Of a stretch of DNA of 64,000 nt, positions 23,701 to 35,090 are shown piece by piece (the stretch's first letter is position 1; every line of letters starts with the position of its first letter). The stretch covers positions 184,677,725 through 184,741,724 of the forward strand of contig NC_080671.1 in NCBI RefSeq assembly GCF_030247195.1, written 5' to 3'. The notes beneath the pieces are model-generated. The model had not been told where the DNA came from. It worked only from the letters and a program-made list of their open reading frames with translations, and did no database searches. The stretch comes from Topomyia yanbarensis (lineage: Eukaryota > Arthropoda > Insecta > Diptera > Culicidae). Position numbers and translations under genes: made by a program.

Positions 23701-24090
23701 GTTCAGAATTCAGCACGCATTAACTTGCACCTCGAATAACAGGAAGCAAAAAATGGCGCGGTCTATTCCGTCCCGTTCTTCGCTTGATACCCTGATGCGC
23801 ATTTACAATTACACGTATCAAAGTTGTGACGCAATTGCGACGCGTATGCCTTCCCAGATTCACACACGAAATCGAGATACGGATGTGTGTTTATTACAAA
23901 ATTATATTGTCTCTATGTGTGAGATTTGCCGAAATCGAGGATAGTATTTCAAACTCTCAACAGGTTCAAGGACGCTGGTAGCTTGCACACGTATACGTGA
24001 TAGTAGGAACGCGCGTTGAGAAATTCCATTTCGCGAGATTATATGATAAGGAGCCCTCAACTCAAATCCCACAGAAGCAAATAAAAACAC
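20800..24090. other. trbl intron 1, promoter-side part, no gene recognised
   Basis: This stretch is less repeat-like than 10-20 kb and contains CG-richer islands (21040-21330, 21870-22190, 22690-22870). It includes a 'catcaccatcatcatcagca' run near 22700. These could be intronic regulatory elements of trbl. Open frames of 80-95 codons here show no recognisable domain. Confidence 0.3.
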
Positions 24091-24099
24091 CATGCTTAC

Positions 24100-24681
24100 C
24101 TTGCACACCAACTCGTCCTGCATCTTAATATCGATACAACGATAAAGCGAACTTCCTTCTACGATATCCAGCAGTAGATAACGTTCTGCTAGGACGGCAG
24201 CATTCAATGGTGGGGCGGCATTCGTCGATATGGCATCCCGCTGGGGATACAGTGCCGCAGAACTAGCGCCACCGGCACTATTAACCGCCGTCCGATTTCC
24301 GTTCAACTGGAGTTGCTGCTGCTGAAGTTGCTGTTGGCTATGGTTATGGTTCCGATAGCACTGGCGGTGATAGGGACACTTTTTATTTGCCGGGCCGTTA
24401 TTCGCCGCAGATGCAGAACCGGCTAGCGCGAGACTAGTGGCAGACGATGAACCGGAACCCGATGCGGCAGCCGCAGCGGCAGCTGCAGCAGCAGCCGTTG
24501 CCAGCGCAACCGAACCCGCGTTGTTCACGAAGGTGACCGTCGTCGGGATGGCCACGGTGCCCCCCGAGCTCAGCATCATCGGAGTCAGTTGTGGTGACGA
24601 AGACGAGGGTTCGTCCGGTTTACTAAGTAGTAACCGAGCAATACCAGTCGGAACCATGGCAGGTGTATTTAGCGTATCCAT
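24100..24681 (-). CDS. trbl: Tribbles pseudokinase, first coding exon
   Basis: The minus-strand frame from the ATG at 24681 (MDTLNTPAMVP) runs about 194 codons to a perfect donor 'aag|gtaagc' at 24100. The N-terminal region is low-complexity. It has a Ser-rich patch, 13 consecutive Ala near residues 63-75, a Cys/His cluster (KKCPYHRQCYRNHNHS) near residue 105-117 and a Gln-rich run. The pseudokinase domain then starts with AERYLLLDIVEGSSLYRC, a degenerate glycine loop, and ends LVCK, the β3 lysine position. An in-frame TTG/ATG extension exists upstream to 24780, but the 24681 ATG lies closer to the conserved part and is preferred. Ala and Gln runs may vary between alleles. The exon joins exon 2 in phase 0. 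Confidence 0.88.
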
Positions 24682-25870
24682 TTCCGTAGAGTTTAGGAGG
24701 CGCCAACAGTAACTACTACTTACACTACTATTATTTACAAAGCAAACTCTTTTGTGGGGGTTTCTTAAAAAATACAGCACAATAAATCTTCCGTTAATAT
24801 CCTGAATGCTCCGTCCACTAATTTCTCACTGCTTCGAATGAACCATTGTGAAGCCGATTTCGCTGTTTTGTATTGAATATCACACTAGCACATGAACTTT
24901 CCTGATACAGCAACAAACTTGGAAAGCATTTTTCGCACCTGTATAGGATTTTTCTACGTTAGCTAAGCATCTAACCACTCGTGCACTAGTAATTACACAA
25001 TCTTATTCCATCTGTTGCCGCTGTTCTATCGATGCAATCGCTCTTCTAATGCGCCAAAAAATAAATAACTCACGGAATCAAAGCTTCTTCCAGTTTTTCT
25101 CACTCCAACGATTGAGGCTAGCGGATATTTAGACCGACCTGCAATGAAAATAGTTGGAATTTTCGTAATTAATAACTTCGTATGTGATGATGCTTCGAGG
25201 GAAAATATGATGATGAAACACTATTTCAGTTTTGTCTAAACAGCACCACGGCGGCAGCTACTAGAGTGTCAACATAAATGCTGTTGACGTTCAATCGATT
25301 TATTATTGTTGCTGCTGCTGCTGCCATTTGCGATTAAAGTGATACGTTGTGTGGCGTGTTCATGCGGAAGTTGGCCGCTCTCGTTCGCCCCAAGTGATGC
25401 AAACAAACTTCGAATCCAGTCAAGTTGAGGTGATACGATGTGATAGCGCACTTGAAAGGTTTTTCTTCATCGGACCCAGTCGGGAGTAACCAATTAAATA
25501 TTCAAATTAAATGTTAACGCAGGTTTAATCTTATCCGCCTCTTTCCTTCATATCTGCCAGAAACGAACGTGTAAAAACAAGTTTTCACGCCAAATCAGCT
25601 TTGTTCGATATGGATAGGATTCAAGCTAAAAAGAAACGCCATGGAGACTTGAGACTATTCAGCTGGCGTCATCAAGTGACTATGAAGAATTCAGTAGAGC
25701 TGACAAACAACCTGATAGAACATGAAATAGTCGCGGATGACGCGGCGTTCACACTACGAGTTTAAACCTGTAACAAAAGCTATCTTGATGCTGTTTCACG
25801 CGATGTATAGTGCCTTTGCGCAGACTATAGGACTTACACGTGTTATAATAGCAGCCAGAGCGCAGTATAA
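24682..25870 (-). promoter_or_regulatory. Probable 5' UTR and upstream region of trbl
   Basis: The sequence directly upstream of the first coding exon is non-coding in the trbl direction and mixes AT-rich and CG-richer segments. No TATA box or initiator is clear enough to place a start site. If a non-coding first exon exists, it may lie further right; the CG-rich stretch at 35.1-36.4 kb is one candidate. Confidence 0.3.
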
Positions 25871-26255
25871 GATGAATGAATGCGTAAGCGTGCTAACGAC
25901 TCATTTCTGATAGTTCGATTTTTGGGGATTTTCCAGTTTTATATAGAAATTTTTCAGGTTTTTCAAAGAAACAAATTACAAGCCGATTTAATTTTCTTTT
26001 TTACTGAGTCAACATACCTTGTTTTCTTCTTTGTTATATTACGAGATAAACGCTACATAAAAAAATCTTTTGTTCCAACTTCTCTGTTATCAATCTTGCT
26101 AGGTACAATATCTGACAGTATTAAATTTCTAACAACATTTTCTTCAAGACTGTTAGGCGATTCTTAACTTCGACATGGGAAATACCATTTGTATTACTTC
26201 AAATTTCCTTCAATTGGGTCATTGAATGAAAAATAAAACTCACCTTTTATTGCAT

Positions 26256-26844
26256 AAACCGATAGATCATTTTTCTAAATATAACAATATATATGTTCAA
26301 CCATTAAAAATTCAGAATGATTTTTAATTAACTTTCTAAAAAAAATGTAAACACGTCCTCGTTTGACACTATCGATCTGCCTTGGCAGTGAATTTAGCCA
26401 CATGGGTTAGCATTTTTGACAGCTATCCCACCTAGAACAAATTTTCAATAGCTTACCGATCGCTAGCCGCATTTTCGTTTACTGAGATCCCAGCAAAAAA
26501 AGGTAGTTCAATTAAAGGTGTGGTCGTGATAATTGGGTCATGACGCCATATGCTGTTCTTGATTTTTTCCGATGCAGCTGACGTTAAAAATACGTAATCG
26601 AACTTTTTAAAATTGAATTATCACGTCCACACCTTCCATTGAACTACTTTGATCCCTATCCTTTTGCTGGTATAACTGTCAAAAATGATAACCCACGTGG
26701 CTAAATTCACTGTCAAGAAAAATCGATAGTGTCAAACGAAGAGGTATTTGCATTTTTGTTAGAAAATCAATTGAAAATCATTTTCAAGTTTTAAAGGTTG
26801 AACATATATATTGTTATATTTAGTAACATGAGCTCTATCGGTTT
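26256..26844. mobile_element. Foldback element with arms of about 280 bp
   Basis: Left and right halves are inverted copies around a centre near 26550. Matching landmarks are 'aaaccgatag', 'taaatataacaatatatatg' and 'gtttgacactatcgat'. Further matches are 'agtgaatttagccac', 'catttttgacag' and 'aaggtgtgg(t/a)cgtgataatt'. Identity looks like roughly 80%, so it is old. No coding capacity. Confidence 0.8.
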
Positions 26845-27324
26845 GTAAAGTAAGAGGATATTTGTTTTCTTCTTGTAATTTTGCGTAAAAAAAGTGAAAG
26901 CATGATCGATTACGTGTCTTCAAATCGGAACAAATTCGAAAAGAGCATATGACTTAATCACATAATTTTCCATGTGGGTTAAAGTTTATGAAAGCTTTAT
27001 TTTTATTAAATTTGGCATGATTTTTGAAAACAACGAACTGAAGTAAGATTATCATCTCCCGTAATTTCATCGTTGCACCCTCTACTGCCCAAATTATTGT
27101 TCTACTCTGAAAAGCTGTTTTGAACGAAATTTTATAGCAACTGTACCATTTTTTGGGACATATTAAAAAGCATGATATTTATTTATCTAAATCACACTGA
27201 AACACAAAATATAGTTTTTTTTCATCATTTTCCTGAAGTTTTCCACTTTTAACTCCGTATTCACTCAACATAACGATTTCAATCACCAAGTATTTGTACG
27301 ATTGATGGGAATGTTGGTAAGGAG

Positions 27325-29250
27325 AAGCCGTGTGGTGTCCGGCGGGCTGAAATCTTTTTGCACTATTTCAACCAAGAATAGAACCTCTGGGAACTGCTCC
27401 CATGTCGTAAGAGGCGACTAACAACATGCTAGGAGTTCCTAGGCCGAGGTTTTGTTCCGTACCGAAGACTTAATCTGGGCGGACCTTAAGGTTTTCCATA
27501 TTACCCTCTTTCCAGTCTGTATTTAGTGAATCACTGACATATACCTTTTCTGATTCGCCTTTCTTGATTGTGTACCAACGTTTTAAGTTTCTTCTGGCGG
27601 TTGTATATTAGCCGTAAATGACGAAATCTAATTCTACACTAAGTAACAGAATATATTAATATACCGGCACTTCCACGCCAAGGTTTAACTTCCAAAGCTT
27701 TGGCTTAAAAACCGTTTTTAAAAAATGGAAACTTTCATGCAGGAAATTTATTGAATTGGCCTAAGATGGAGCTGTCGAATTTCACAAAAAGCTTTTTATG
27801 TTGCAAGTGATCTGTAGTTGTGTTAAATTAGGTATTTTTCTATTATATTTGGAACCGTCTACCGACAAATCTACATTTACGAATACCTCCAAAAGTGACT
27901 TCTTGAGGTCTCATGAAGGCCTGACACTAGCTTTATGATACTTTTGCTTTTCTAAACAGTAATAAAAATCTCAACATTCAAGAACTTCACTTTGTCAGAA
28001 AATGTAGGGCCATCGGAAGCTAAAACTTCGTAAAATCGCACTCCTGGTCCTTTTTTCAGTGCAGTACTCTACGTCACTCGTTCAAATTTGCACCGCTCTT
28101 ATGGTAGTCGGTATTTGCTAGTATTACTGTTCTCCCATCCATTCTGGTAGTCAAACGGTGGGATAGCAAAATTCTTACAAGTTTCCTATCTCATGCCTCC
28201 ACGCGATTCTAAGTCTATTGATGACATTTGGTCCTTAGACCGCAGAATGAGAGGGTGCGAACAGAATGAGAGGGTGCGAACAGATCTAGTCGAGAAAACA
28301 TTGCCGTAAAAATGAATAGTTGATCGGAAATTAGCCCCAATACGACTAATCTGACTAGTATCTATGAACACGGCTCAATACGTATTGAAAATTCGCCGCG
28401 TCTGTTTTTATGAACCTAATTTAAAGCTCCGTTATTGCTAACAAGCCCGTGCATCAGATTAACAATCCTTTATATTTCCCTTCAGTGTTCGGTATTATCG
28501 CTCGTATACTTGTATTCCACAAACAATCCGATATGGAAAATAAGAAATACTTTCCTTGATTTATAACATCTCGCGCTATTTTTGCCAGTATAATATGCTG
28601 TCACTTGGTAGTTTTCAAGCCAATAAATATATCGTAGAGAAGAAGTAGCGAGTTCTGTCCAAATACTGTTGCAATAAATAGTGATCCGGCCCATTACGCA
28701 GATAAGATTAGCTTTTCCAGGCAATACTCCCACGATCGGCTGTGTGGAGTTCAAATTGTTTTTGTTTAGGGAACATAGTATACTCTCGGTAGCCGGCTGC
28801 CCAGAGTTTAAAAATAACCAAAAACTAAACAAGATCATCTCTTTTTCGAGTGATCGTGCACTCGAAGACTAACTAAACAACTACCTAATAAAATATGCTT
28901 TACAGGTCGCATCGTTTGCTTGGAGCGAATCCTAGACCTGATACCCTTCCAAACCACCAACTCCGCGACACCTATGGAAGAGTCTGATGAATCGTCGTCC
29001 TTCCGTTAAGTAGGTGGAGCATCAACACTTCCTGTCTACCTTATCCTTTATCCTTCCCCGTGAACGATGGAGATGGGGGCGGCCGGCAATGATGGCTATC
29101 ATGCTGTTGAGGTTTTAATATGGGTCGGATTGGTATGAATTCCTACTTACCACTTCCTAAGCAACTCTTATTAGATAATCAGCAGTCAAACATGATGAAG
29201 TCAGTGTGCAATCCGCTAAAATCATCGTCACAACGCAACGCAACGCAACG
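27325..29250 (+). mobile_element. 1.9-kb non-LTR-like insertion ending in (CAACG)n
   Basis: A 24-27-bp direct repeat, 'attgatgggaatgttggtaa' plus 'ggag', stands at 27298-27324 and 29248-29274 and brackets the segment. The left end (aagccgtgtggtgtccggcg) looks like a retrotransposon 5' UTR. The right end reads 'cacaacgcaacgcaacgcaacg', a short tandem tail. The final 350 bases ('gatggagatgggggcggccg', 'atgggtcggattggtatgaa') are 3'-UTR-like. No RT is present, so this is an internally deleted or non-autonomous copy. Orientation is plus, from the tail. Confidence 0.75.
28243..28280. repeat. 19-bp tandem duplication
   Basis: Two adjacent perfect copies of 'cagaatgagagggtgcgaa' occupy 28243-28261 and 28262-28280, within the 1.9-kb insertion. 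Confidence 0.85.
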
Positions 29251-29399
29251 ATTGATGGGAATGTTGGTAAGGAGTCTTCGTAGTATTGACAACATACCAC
29301 AGTCTTTTGAAATTTTCTGCAACAAATTTCCCATAACTTTCCAAAAGCAACAGAGGGTTAAGTTTTAGTAGTGAAACAAACCTAATATAATAGAAAAAA

Positions 29400-30240
29400 T
29401 GGTCATGTTTTGGGCCATTAGACCGAAAAGCGTTAGACCGAGCGCCATTGAGTCAAATGGGTCATACGACCGAACGCCATTAGGGCGAATGGGTCATACG
29501 ACTGAATGCCATTCGGTCAAAAGTCATCGGGCCGAATGGGTCATTAGGCCAAATCGGTCATAATACCAAATGGGCCTTTAGGCCAAATGGATCATTAAGC
29601 CGTTTGTCATGATATTCAAACCATAATTATAGCTATGCCTCCAAGACTAAAAGCAATATTTTGCCTTCATATTGACGCGAGGCCTCTGATATAGCGACTC
29701 GTAGCAGTTAGCGGAATCAGTGGAAGATTATTATCAGATGATTAATGTATTTAATGAGTACCTGGAAAAATCAATTTTCTGTTTTTCCTTCTTTTAAACA
29801 TGAGCTGTTCTTCATCTCATCAAAATTATTTCTGCATTTGGCCGGTTTATTCGCAACTAAACGCCAAAGACCAATTTACACCTATCCGATCCGTTTCAGT
29901 GTCGATTGCTGGGCACGGACGTCAGACACCAATATTCTTTCATGCACTTTATAGTCGAGCATTCAAAACCGTCCGGCCCTGTTCCGTGCCGGATTTGTGT
30001 GAGTGATCGCATTTGATGTGCATGAAAGAATATAAGTGTCCGTGTACGGTACTGAACCGTCACTGAATCGGATCGGAAAGGTATAAATTTGACCTAAAGC
30101 AGCGATCGCGACGTCGGAAAGATGTCCGACATTTAGACCGAAGGATAGTAGGCCGAAGGTCACTATGCCGACAGTCATTGGACCGAATGGACAGTAGACC
30201 GAACGGACATTAGGTCGATTTTTAATGGGTTTCGGCCTTA
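29400..30240. repeat. Blocks of degenerate 'gaccgaatggtcatt' repeats around a foldback core
   Basis: About ten imperfect plus-strand copies of a roughly 17-20-bp unit, such as 'gggtcatacgaccgaa', 'gccgaatgggtcatta' and 'ggccaaatggatcatta', occupy 29405-29615. A second block of the same type ('gaccgaaggatagtaggcc', 'gaccgaatggacagta') occupies 30115-30225. The foldback listed at 29868-30098 sits between them, suggesting one composite element. Confidence 0.65.
29868..30098. mobile_element. Foldback core with arms of about 78 bp
   Basis: The left arm (about 29868-29945) and the complement of the right arm (about 30020-30098) share 'ccgatccg', 'ttcagtg', 'cacggac' and 'atattctttcatgcac'. The segment has no coding capacity. 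Confidence 0.7.
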
Positions 30241-30330
30241 TGACTTACCATCTTTTAAATTCATTTCAAGACAGTAAACACCAGCGTCAACCGTCAGTGT
30301 AACAAACTACGTATTCTACAAATAGTTGCT

Positions 30331-31600
30331 CTAAATATTCAGGCAGCTATTCCTTGCGAGGAGGAATTCCCACATTGAAGGTTTTAAAAGGCAAACTACA
30401 TGTGAGTGTAAGATCACTAGGAGCAAATCTGTACTCATTCCAACTAACCATTCGGGGCACAATCTTGTGTTACTGTTCCAGAGCCCAGTAACTTGCACAA
30501 GAACTTCTCGTTTCAGAAACAATTGGTTGAATGTTCAAGAGTGCTTCTAGAGCAGCAATAGGTGTAGTGAATGTACCAGTAATCACCAGCAAGACCATCG
30601 TCTGAAGATGGTGTAACTTTGTTGTGACTTTTCCTTTTTATCAGCACATAAGGCGCCCGTATACTAGTAACAATTGTTATGTAGATCCAATAAATGTACT
30701 TGGGCTTGAATTCCCATGATTTGACGAAGGCTAGTCTGCATTCGCTGAAGGCCATGGGAGCTCTCTTGATTCTAAAATGGATGTGAGCAGACCAATTGAG
30801 TCTTGAGTCGAGAATTACTCCAACGTACTTAGCTTGATTTTCAACAAAAATTATAGAGTCAAAGAACTGCAATAGGCGAGATCCGGTTGTGATGCATCCT
30901 TACGTGAAAAGCACCATTGATGTTTAAATTGGTTCAACTGACAATTCAACATTATGAAAGCATTGCTGAACAACACATAAGAGTCGCTTCATCAAATTAA
31001 AAGGTGCAAATACCGGTAATCATTATATGATAATCATCGGCGAAACCATATGTCGGAAACCATTAAGTTTCCTCAACAAGTAATCGGCGATTCCTTAAAA
31101 GTGACGACAGCACACCACCTTAAGGACTTCAGAATTCTAATTTTGTCTTTCAAATCCTTTCTTATCTTAACGAAGAGCACGGATGTCGGTTGCTCAGCAT
31201 TGCGTGTATCCAGTCCAGTCTATACCCTCGTGCTACTTTCAATATTGCTTCGAAGAACACGCTATCTTAGGTACCTTAATTGTTAAGAAAAACTTCTAGC
31301 GGTCGACTAAACGTTCCTCTGATTTGATAAGGAAGTTCTATACCTCTACATAGACCACGACTAACACGACCACCACGTGGGATTGAATTTTGCAATTATT
31401 TACTAATGGAATGCAATTCTTTGGAAAAATGCTTGAAGTCTTCGTATCCCTGTTTGAAGAATATTTATGTTGAGTAAAGCTTTCAGTCGCCCATTTGATC
31501 GATTTGGTTGTCATAATGCATACGAGCAAATGCCAAGGAGTTATGACTACCTGAAAAGAACACAGGGACATTCATCGGTAATGGCTCCATACAGCCTGTG
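30331..31600 (-). pseudogene. Second RNase H-type non-LTR retrotransposon relic (RT part)
   Basis: Read on the minus strand, frames with many stops give TTKSIKWATESFTQHKYSS (about 31510), a YGFADDYHIM catalytic box (about 31040) and then KYVGVILDSRLNWSAHIHFR (about 30800). VTGLWNSNTRLCPEW follows near 30470. The order and wording match the RT of the plus-strand relic at 15.7-18.6 kb, so both belong to one family. The RNase H part is not visible below 30330. The copy is fragmentary and inactive. Confidence 0.75.
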
Positions 31601-33857
31601 TGTGCGTCAAAAAACTTCACACATTCGTGGCAAAAACTACCTTTATCAATCACCCAATTTACTATTGCCTTTATTAATCCGGAGCAGTGTTAATGCCTAT
31701 TGATGCAGATTAAACATTAGGACAATATAGCACTTGCCTTGAACCAGTCAGACTAAGTGTGATTTATTCGTTGATGCATTCTAAAGTTATGAACGAAATT
31801 TAATGCTGCAAAAAATTACTACTGGACTTGGTACATTATACAAATTCGATCATAGAACTTAGACCCAAACCTGAACAAACATAAAATTTTGACAGCATCC
31901 CAAAAGTATATCACTTTATTGTTTTTAATAAACATCCCAAGGTGCCACCATTAATCTTGCGCTCGAAAAAAAGATATAAATTGATAATCCGTTGAGACAA
32001 TGTTGATGACATAAAGTAGTTTCGTTTTTCTCCTGGTTCAACCAACAAATCTGATGTCAGCAGGTCAAAAAGTCCTACATCCCAACGTAATTATCTCACA
32101 TGGAAACTCGTTAAATATGGTTTTATTGCACCTTTAAATTTACCTTTCAAACAATAAGACAACCCTCGTTGATCAGACGCACAAAATACTATAACTTCCC
32201 CCTATCTTTACGGCCCTCCTAAAACTTCAAATGACTATTGACAAAAATAGCCAGGTGCGAGGAGAGCATAAATTCTATTCGCATAATATAATTTGTGTAC
32301 GCACAAACCGATCTCGTCTAGCGACAGAAGCAAGCTTAGGTCAAAAGGTGTATTTCATTCGTCATTAGAAACTAAAAAATTGAGAAAGAGAGGAAGAGAG
32401 TGACTAAGCATACCCTATTTTTTATTCCCTCCTCAAAATACCTTCACGTGAAATACCAAGGACGAACGTGTGTTCAACCGATCGTCTGCCTGGTATAATA
32501 TTAGACCGAAATTGCAGGTCAATTCGGTTAATTTGTGTCCTCCGTATTAGTAATGTCATATCACAGATAATTCCGACATTTCTCCAGCCCGAGGATCTCA
32601 AGGTCGACTTTGTCACTTTTTTCCAAAATTACTCACTTTCGAAATCGAAAGTAAACGAGCCTTCTATTTCAACATCTTGCGCAGTTGGTCTGGTGTTTTT
32701 TCTACAATCCAGTTACGAAATCCTAGAAGGGAACGAAACCGTTGTGCCATTTGCAATCGCAAGCGCGCAATTAGTGTAATACAACCAAACGAATTACACA
32801 CGTTCATTGTTTGGCAATCCGATAAAAGGCACGGAGAATGGGGAATTATAAGCGTAATGAGAACGCGAAAAACGAAAAAGCACATTCTAACCGAGTTGTG
32901 TTTGTTTAGTAGTACGTTCACACTCGTACGTTCCTGCCGTCGTTTACGTTTGCAAATTTCGCAATATGTACACCACCGCTTCGAAAACAGAGAAAAGCGT
33001 CCACCTCAGATAAGGCTCCGGGAGCGGTGACTTGGTGATAACGAACCTCGGAAATGGTATACGAAATTGCATGATAAGCGCCGAGATAGGTAGAAATTGC
33101 GAAGTACTCTTCGCGGTTCTTATCAGTCTTCCATTGTTGTTATTAAACCGAACTGACCGGGAAGACCTAAGTGACGCTAAAAGAAGGACGTTTGGTGTGG
33201 ACAAAAAAGAGAAAATTATTAGAAAATTTAAACAGTTTTACAAATGACTCATGATCATGTTGCAATCAAGTCTTGAGCTATTCCAACATTCTCTAACCTA
33301 CATCACCAGGCTCACATGTTTGACATTAAAATGCCAAAGCAAACATCCAATTTGTTGACCCGCTAATGGCAACTCCGGTGTGATTGGAGATGAGCAAATT
33401 TGTGTTTAGTCGTTCGCTGTTTTCGATTCTATGTATTTTTAGCAACCAAAGCCATGTGTGACACAACTTAGGCTTGAATGAGTTGGTGTGTATCTTTCGG
33501 TCAGCGAACGTTGGACCTTGAGAACCTATTTGAATAACGTTCTAGATTAGCAAAGGTTTTTATGTTGCAATCATGGCAGATTCTGAGATGATTGAAGCGA
33601 ACGCAGCCAAATAAAATGAAATTAGTGGATAAAAGTAAATAATACTTAAATCCTTTTTACGCAATGGATATGCTGCCGGTACCCGCATAACATTCCCATA
33701 TGCATTTTCATCAGTTATGAGTTAACCTCAGTGTTAGGTCTCATTTTTATTGTACTATCAAATAACGTACTGAAAATTGATTTATTCAAAAATGTACAAA
33801 AAACACCAACTAATGTCAGTCCCATATGAAACTGTTATTCGACTCTCCTGATCAAAT
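31600..33857. other. No recognised gene; CG-richer patch at 32.4-33.2 kb
   Basis: Short overlapping open frames on both strands at 32422-33247 show no domain. The patch contains several GATA words ('gataagg', 'gataagcg') and could be regulatory. Nothing firmer can be said. Confidence 0.3.
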
Positions 33858-34110
33858 CTTGAGCGTTTTTTCAAAACGTCATATCTGCAATGAGTTACTC
33901 TCTGTTTATACTTTCTCTTTCGATTTTTACGGCGTCACTATAACACTTTTCACTTATTTTACAGTACAGATCGAAAGACGGTGGTTTTAACTAGCATATT
34001 ATGCAAAGAGCTGAGGGATAAATGTTAAAGTGACCGAATTATTAACAGAAGAGAAAGTAAACAAAGAGAGTAACTCATTGCAGATATGACGTTTTGAAAA
34101 AACGCTCAAG
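33858..34110. mobile_element. 253-bp MITE with about 65-bp TIRs
   Basis: The termini are near-perfect inverted copies beginning 'cttgagcgttttttcaaaac' and continuing 'gtcatatctgcaatgagtta'. The 4-bp direct repeat AAAT flanks it (33854-33857 and 34111-34114). There is no coding capacity. High arm identity suggests recent mobilisation. Confidence 0.88.
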
Positions 34111-34114
34111 AAAT

Positions 34115-35090
34115 ACACATCTATGAAACTGATTTCGGGGGTTATATGGCATAGTGTAGTTGAAAATCGTACGCAGCTCAGCTGGATACAAAATAAAACA
34201 AAAATCTTATGGGCGCATTTTCGCGACATGGTGAACAGAAAAAAGAATGCATTTATCCCTGAGTCGTCCCAAGCAAAAACCGTTTACGTTTGACGACTCA
34301 AAGAAACTACAAAACGAAAAACTCGTTAAAAAAATAAACCGCGTAAAAAGTTAGTTAAGTGTAATGAATCATTGCAGGTGAAAAAATTACAAAACGAGCA
34401 AAAGCACCATTACATTCTGATTTGTACTGATTATTGCATATACTACCTAAAAGTGCAAGTCAGCCTCACGTAGGTATAGAACCTAGTGGAGTATGGGACA
34501 ATTAAGTGATTATTGCTCCTGATTGACGGAGTTAAAAGTATATTGTTTTGATTTAAAACTTAGTGTTATGGTAAAAATTTAATGTCCGTGTAAGAACAAT
34601 AATCACCCCAAGCAACATATTGATTAAACAAACAAAATTGAAAGTTTAGACCAAAAACCTGCCTAAAATTTATTATCTCTCAACTTAATGAATGTAAAAA
34701 AATACTTGGAGATGAGGATAAATTTCCTAAGTAATATCACCGATATATGTGGTAATATGCATATATCAAGGGCTCAGTGCAAGAACGACCCGTCAAAAAA
34801 TATCAAAAGTGGATTAATCACAAATTATTGCATGTTATTATGTAATGAATGCAATGACACCTACTTCTGACCAAAACACTTAATTTTAAGGTATTTATTT
34901 GAATAAAAGTATCCTTTAGCACTCGGAAAAATCTTCTAAAATTCAATAACATACAATAATTTGCATGAAACTTTTGATATTTTTTTGACTTGGGCCGTTT
35001 TTACACTTAGCCCTTCATATTATACCAAAGTGTAGCATCGCAAACGAAATTTTTCATCAGTGTCATTAGTAACCAATACATAAACAACGA
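34115..35090. other. No recognised feature
   Basis: AT-rich non-coding sequence. A weak 'aaaccgcgtaaaaagttag' near 34335 recalls the interior of the MITE at 20.7 kb but lacks termini. Confidence 0.35.

Larger units (their letters stand above)
8736..24099 (-). other. trbl intron 1 (15.4 kb) filled with nested elements
   Basis: This is the interval between the donor of exon 1 ('aag|gtaagc' at 24100/24099) and the acceptor of exon 2. It contains the retrotransposons, histone pseudogene, MITEs and SINE listed separately. Long TE-filled introns are common in culicine genomes. Some small unrecognised exons could be hidden here. Confidence 0.75.

Noticed and set aside
24437..24712. Plus-strand frame with a polyalanine run opposite trbl exon 1
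   Set aside because: The Ala run is the complement of the GC-rich codons of the trbl Ala tract; splice sites and homology support the minus strand only.
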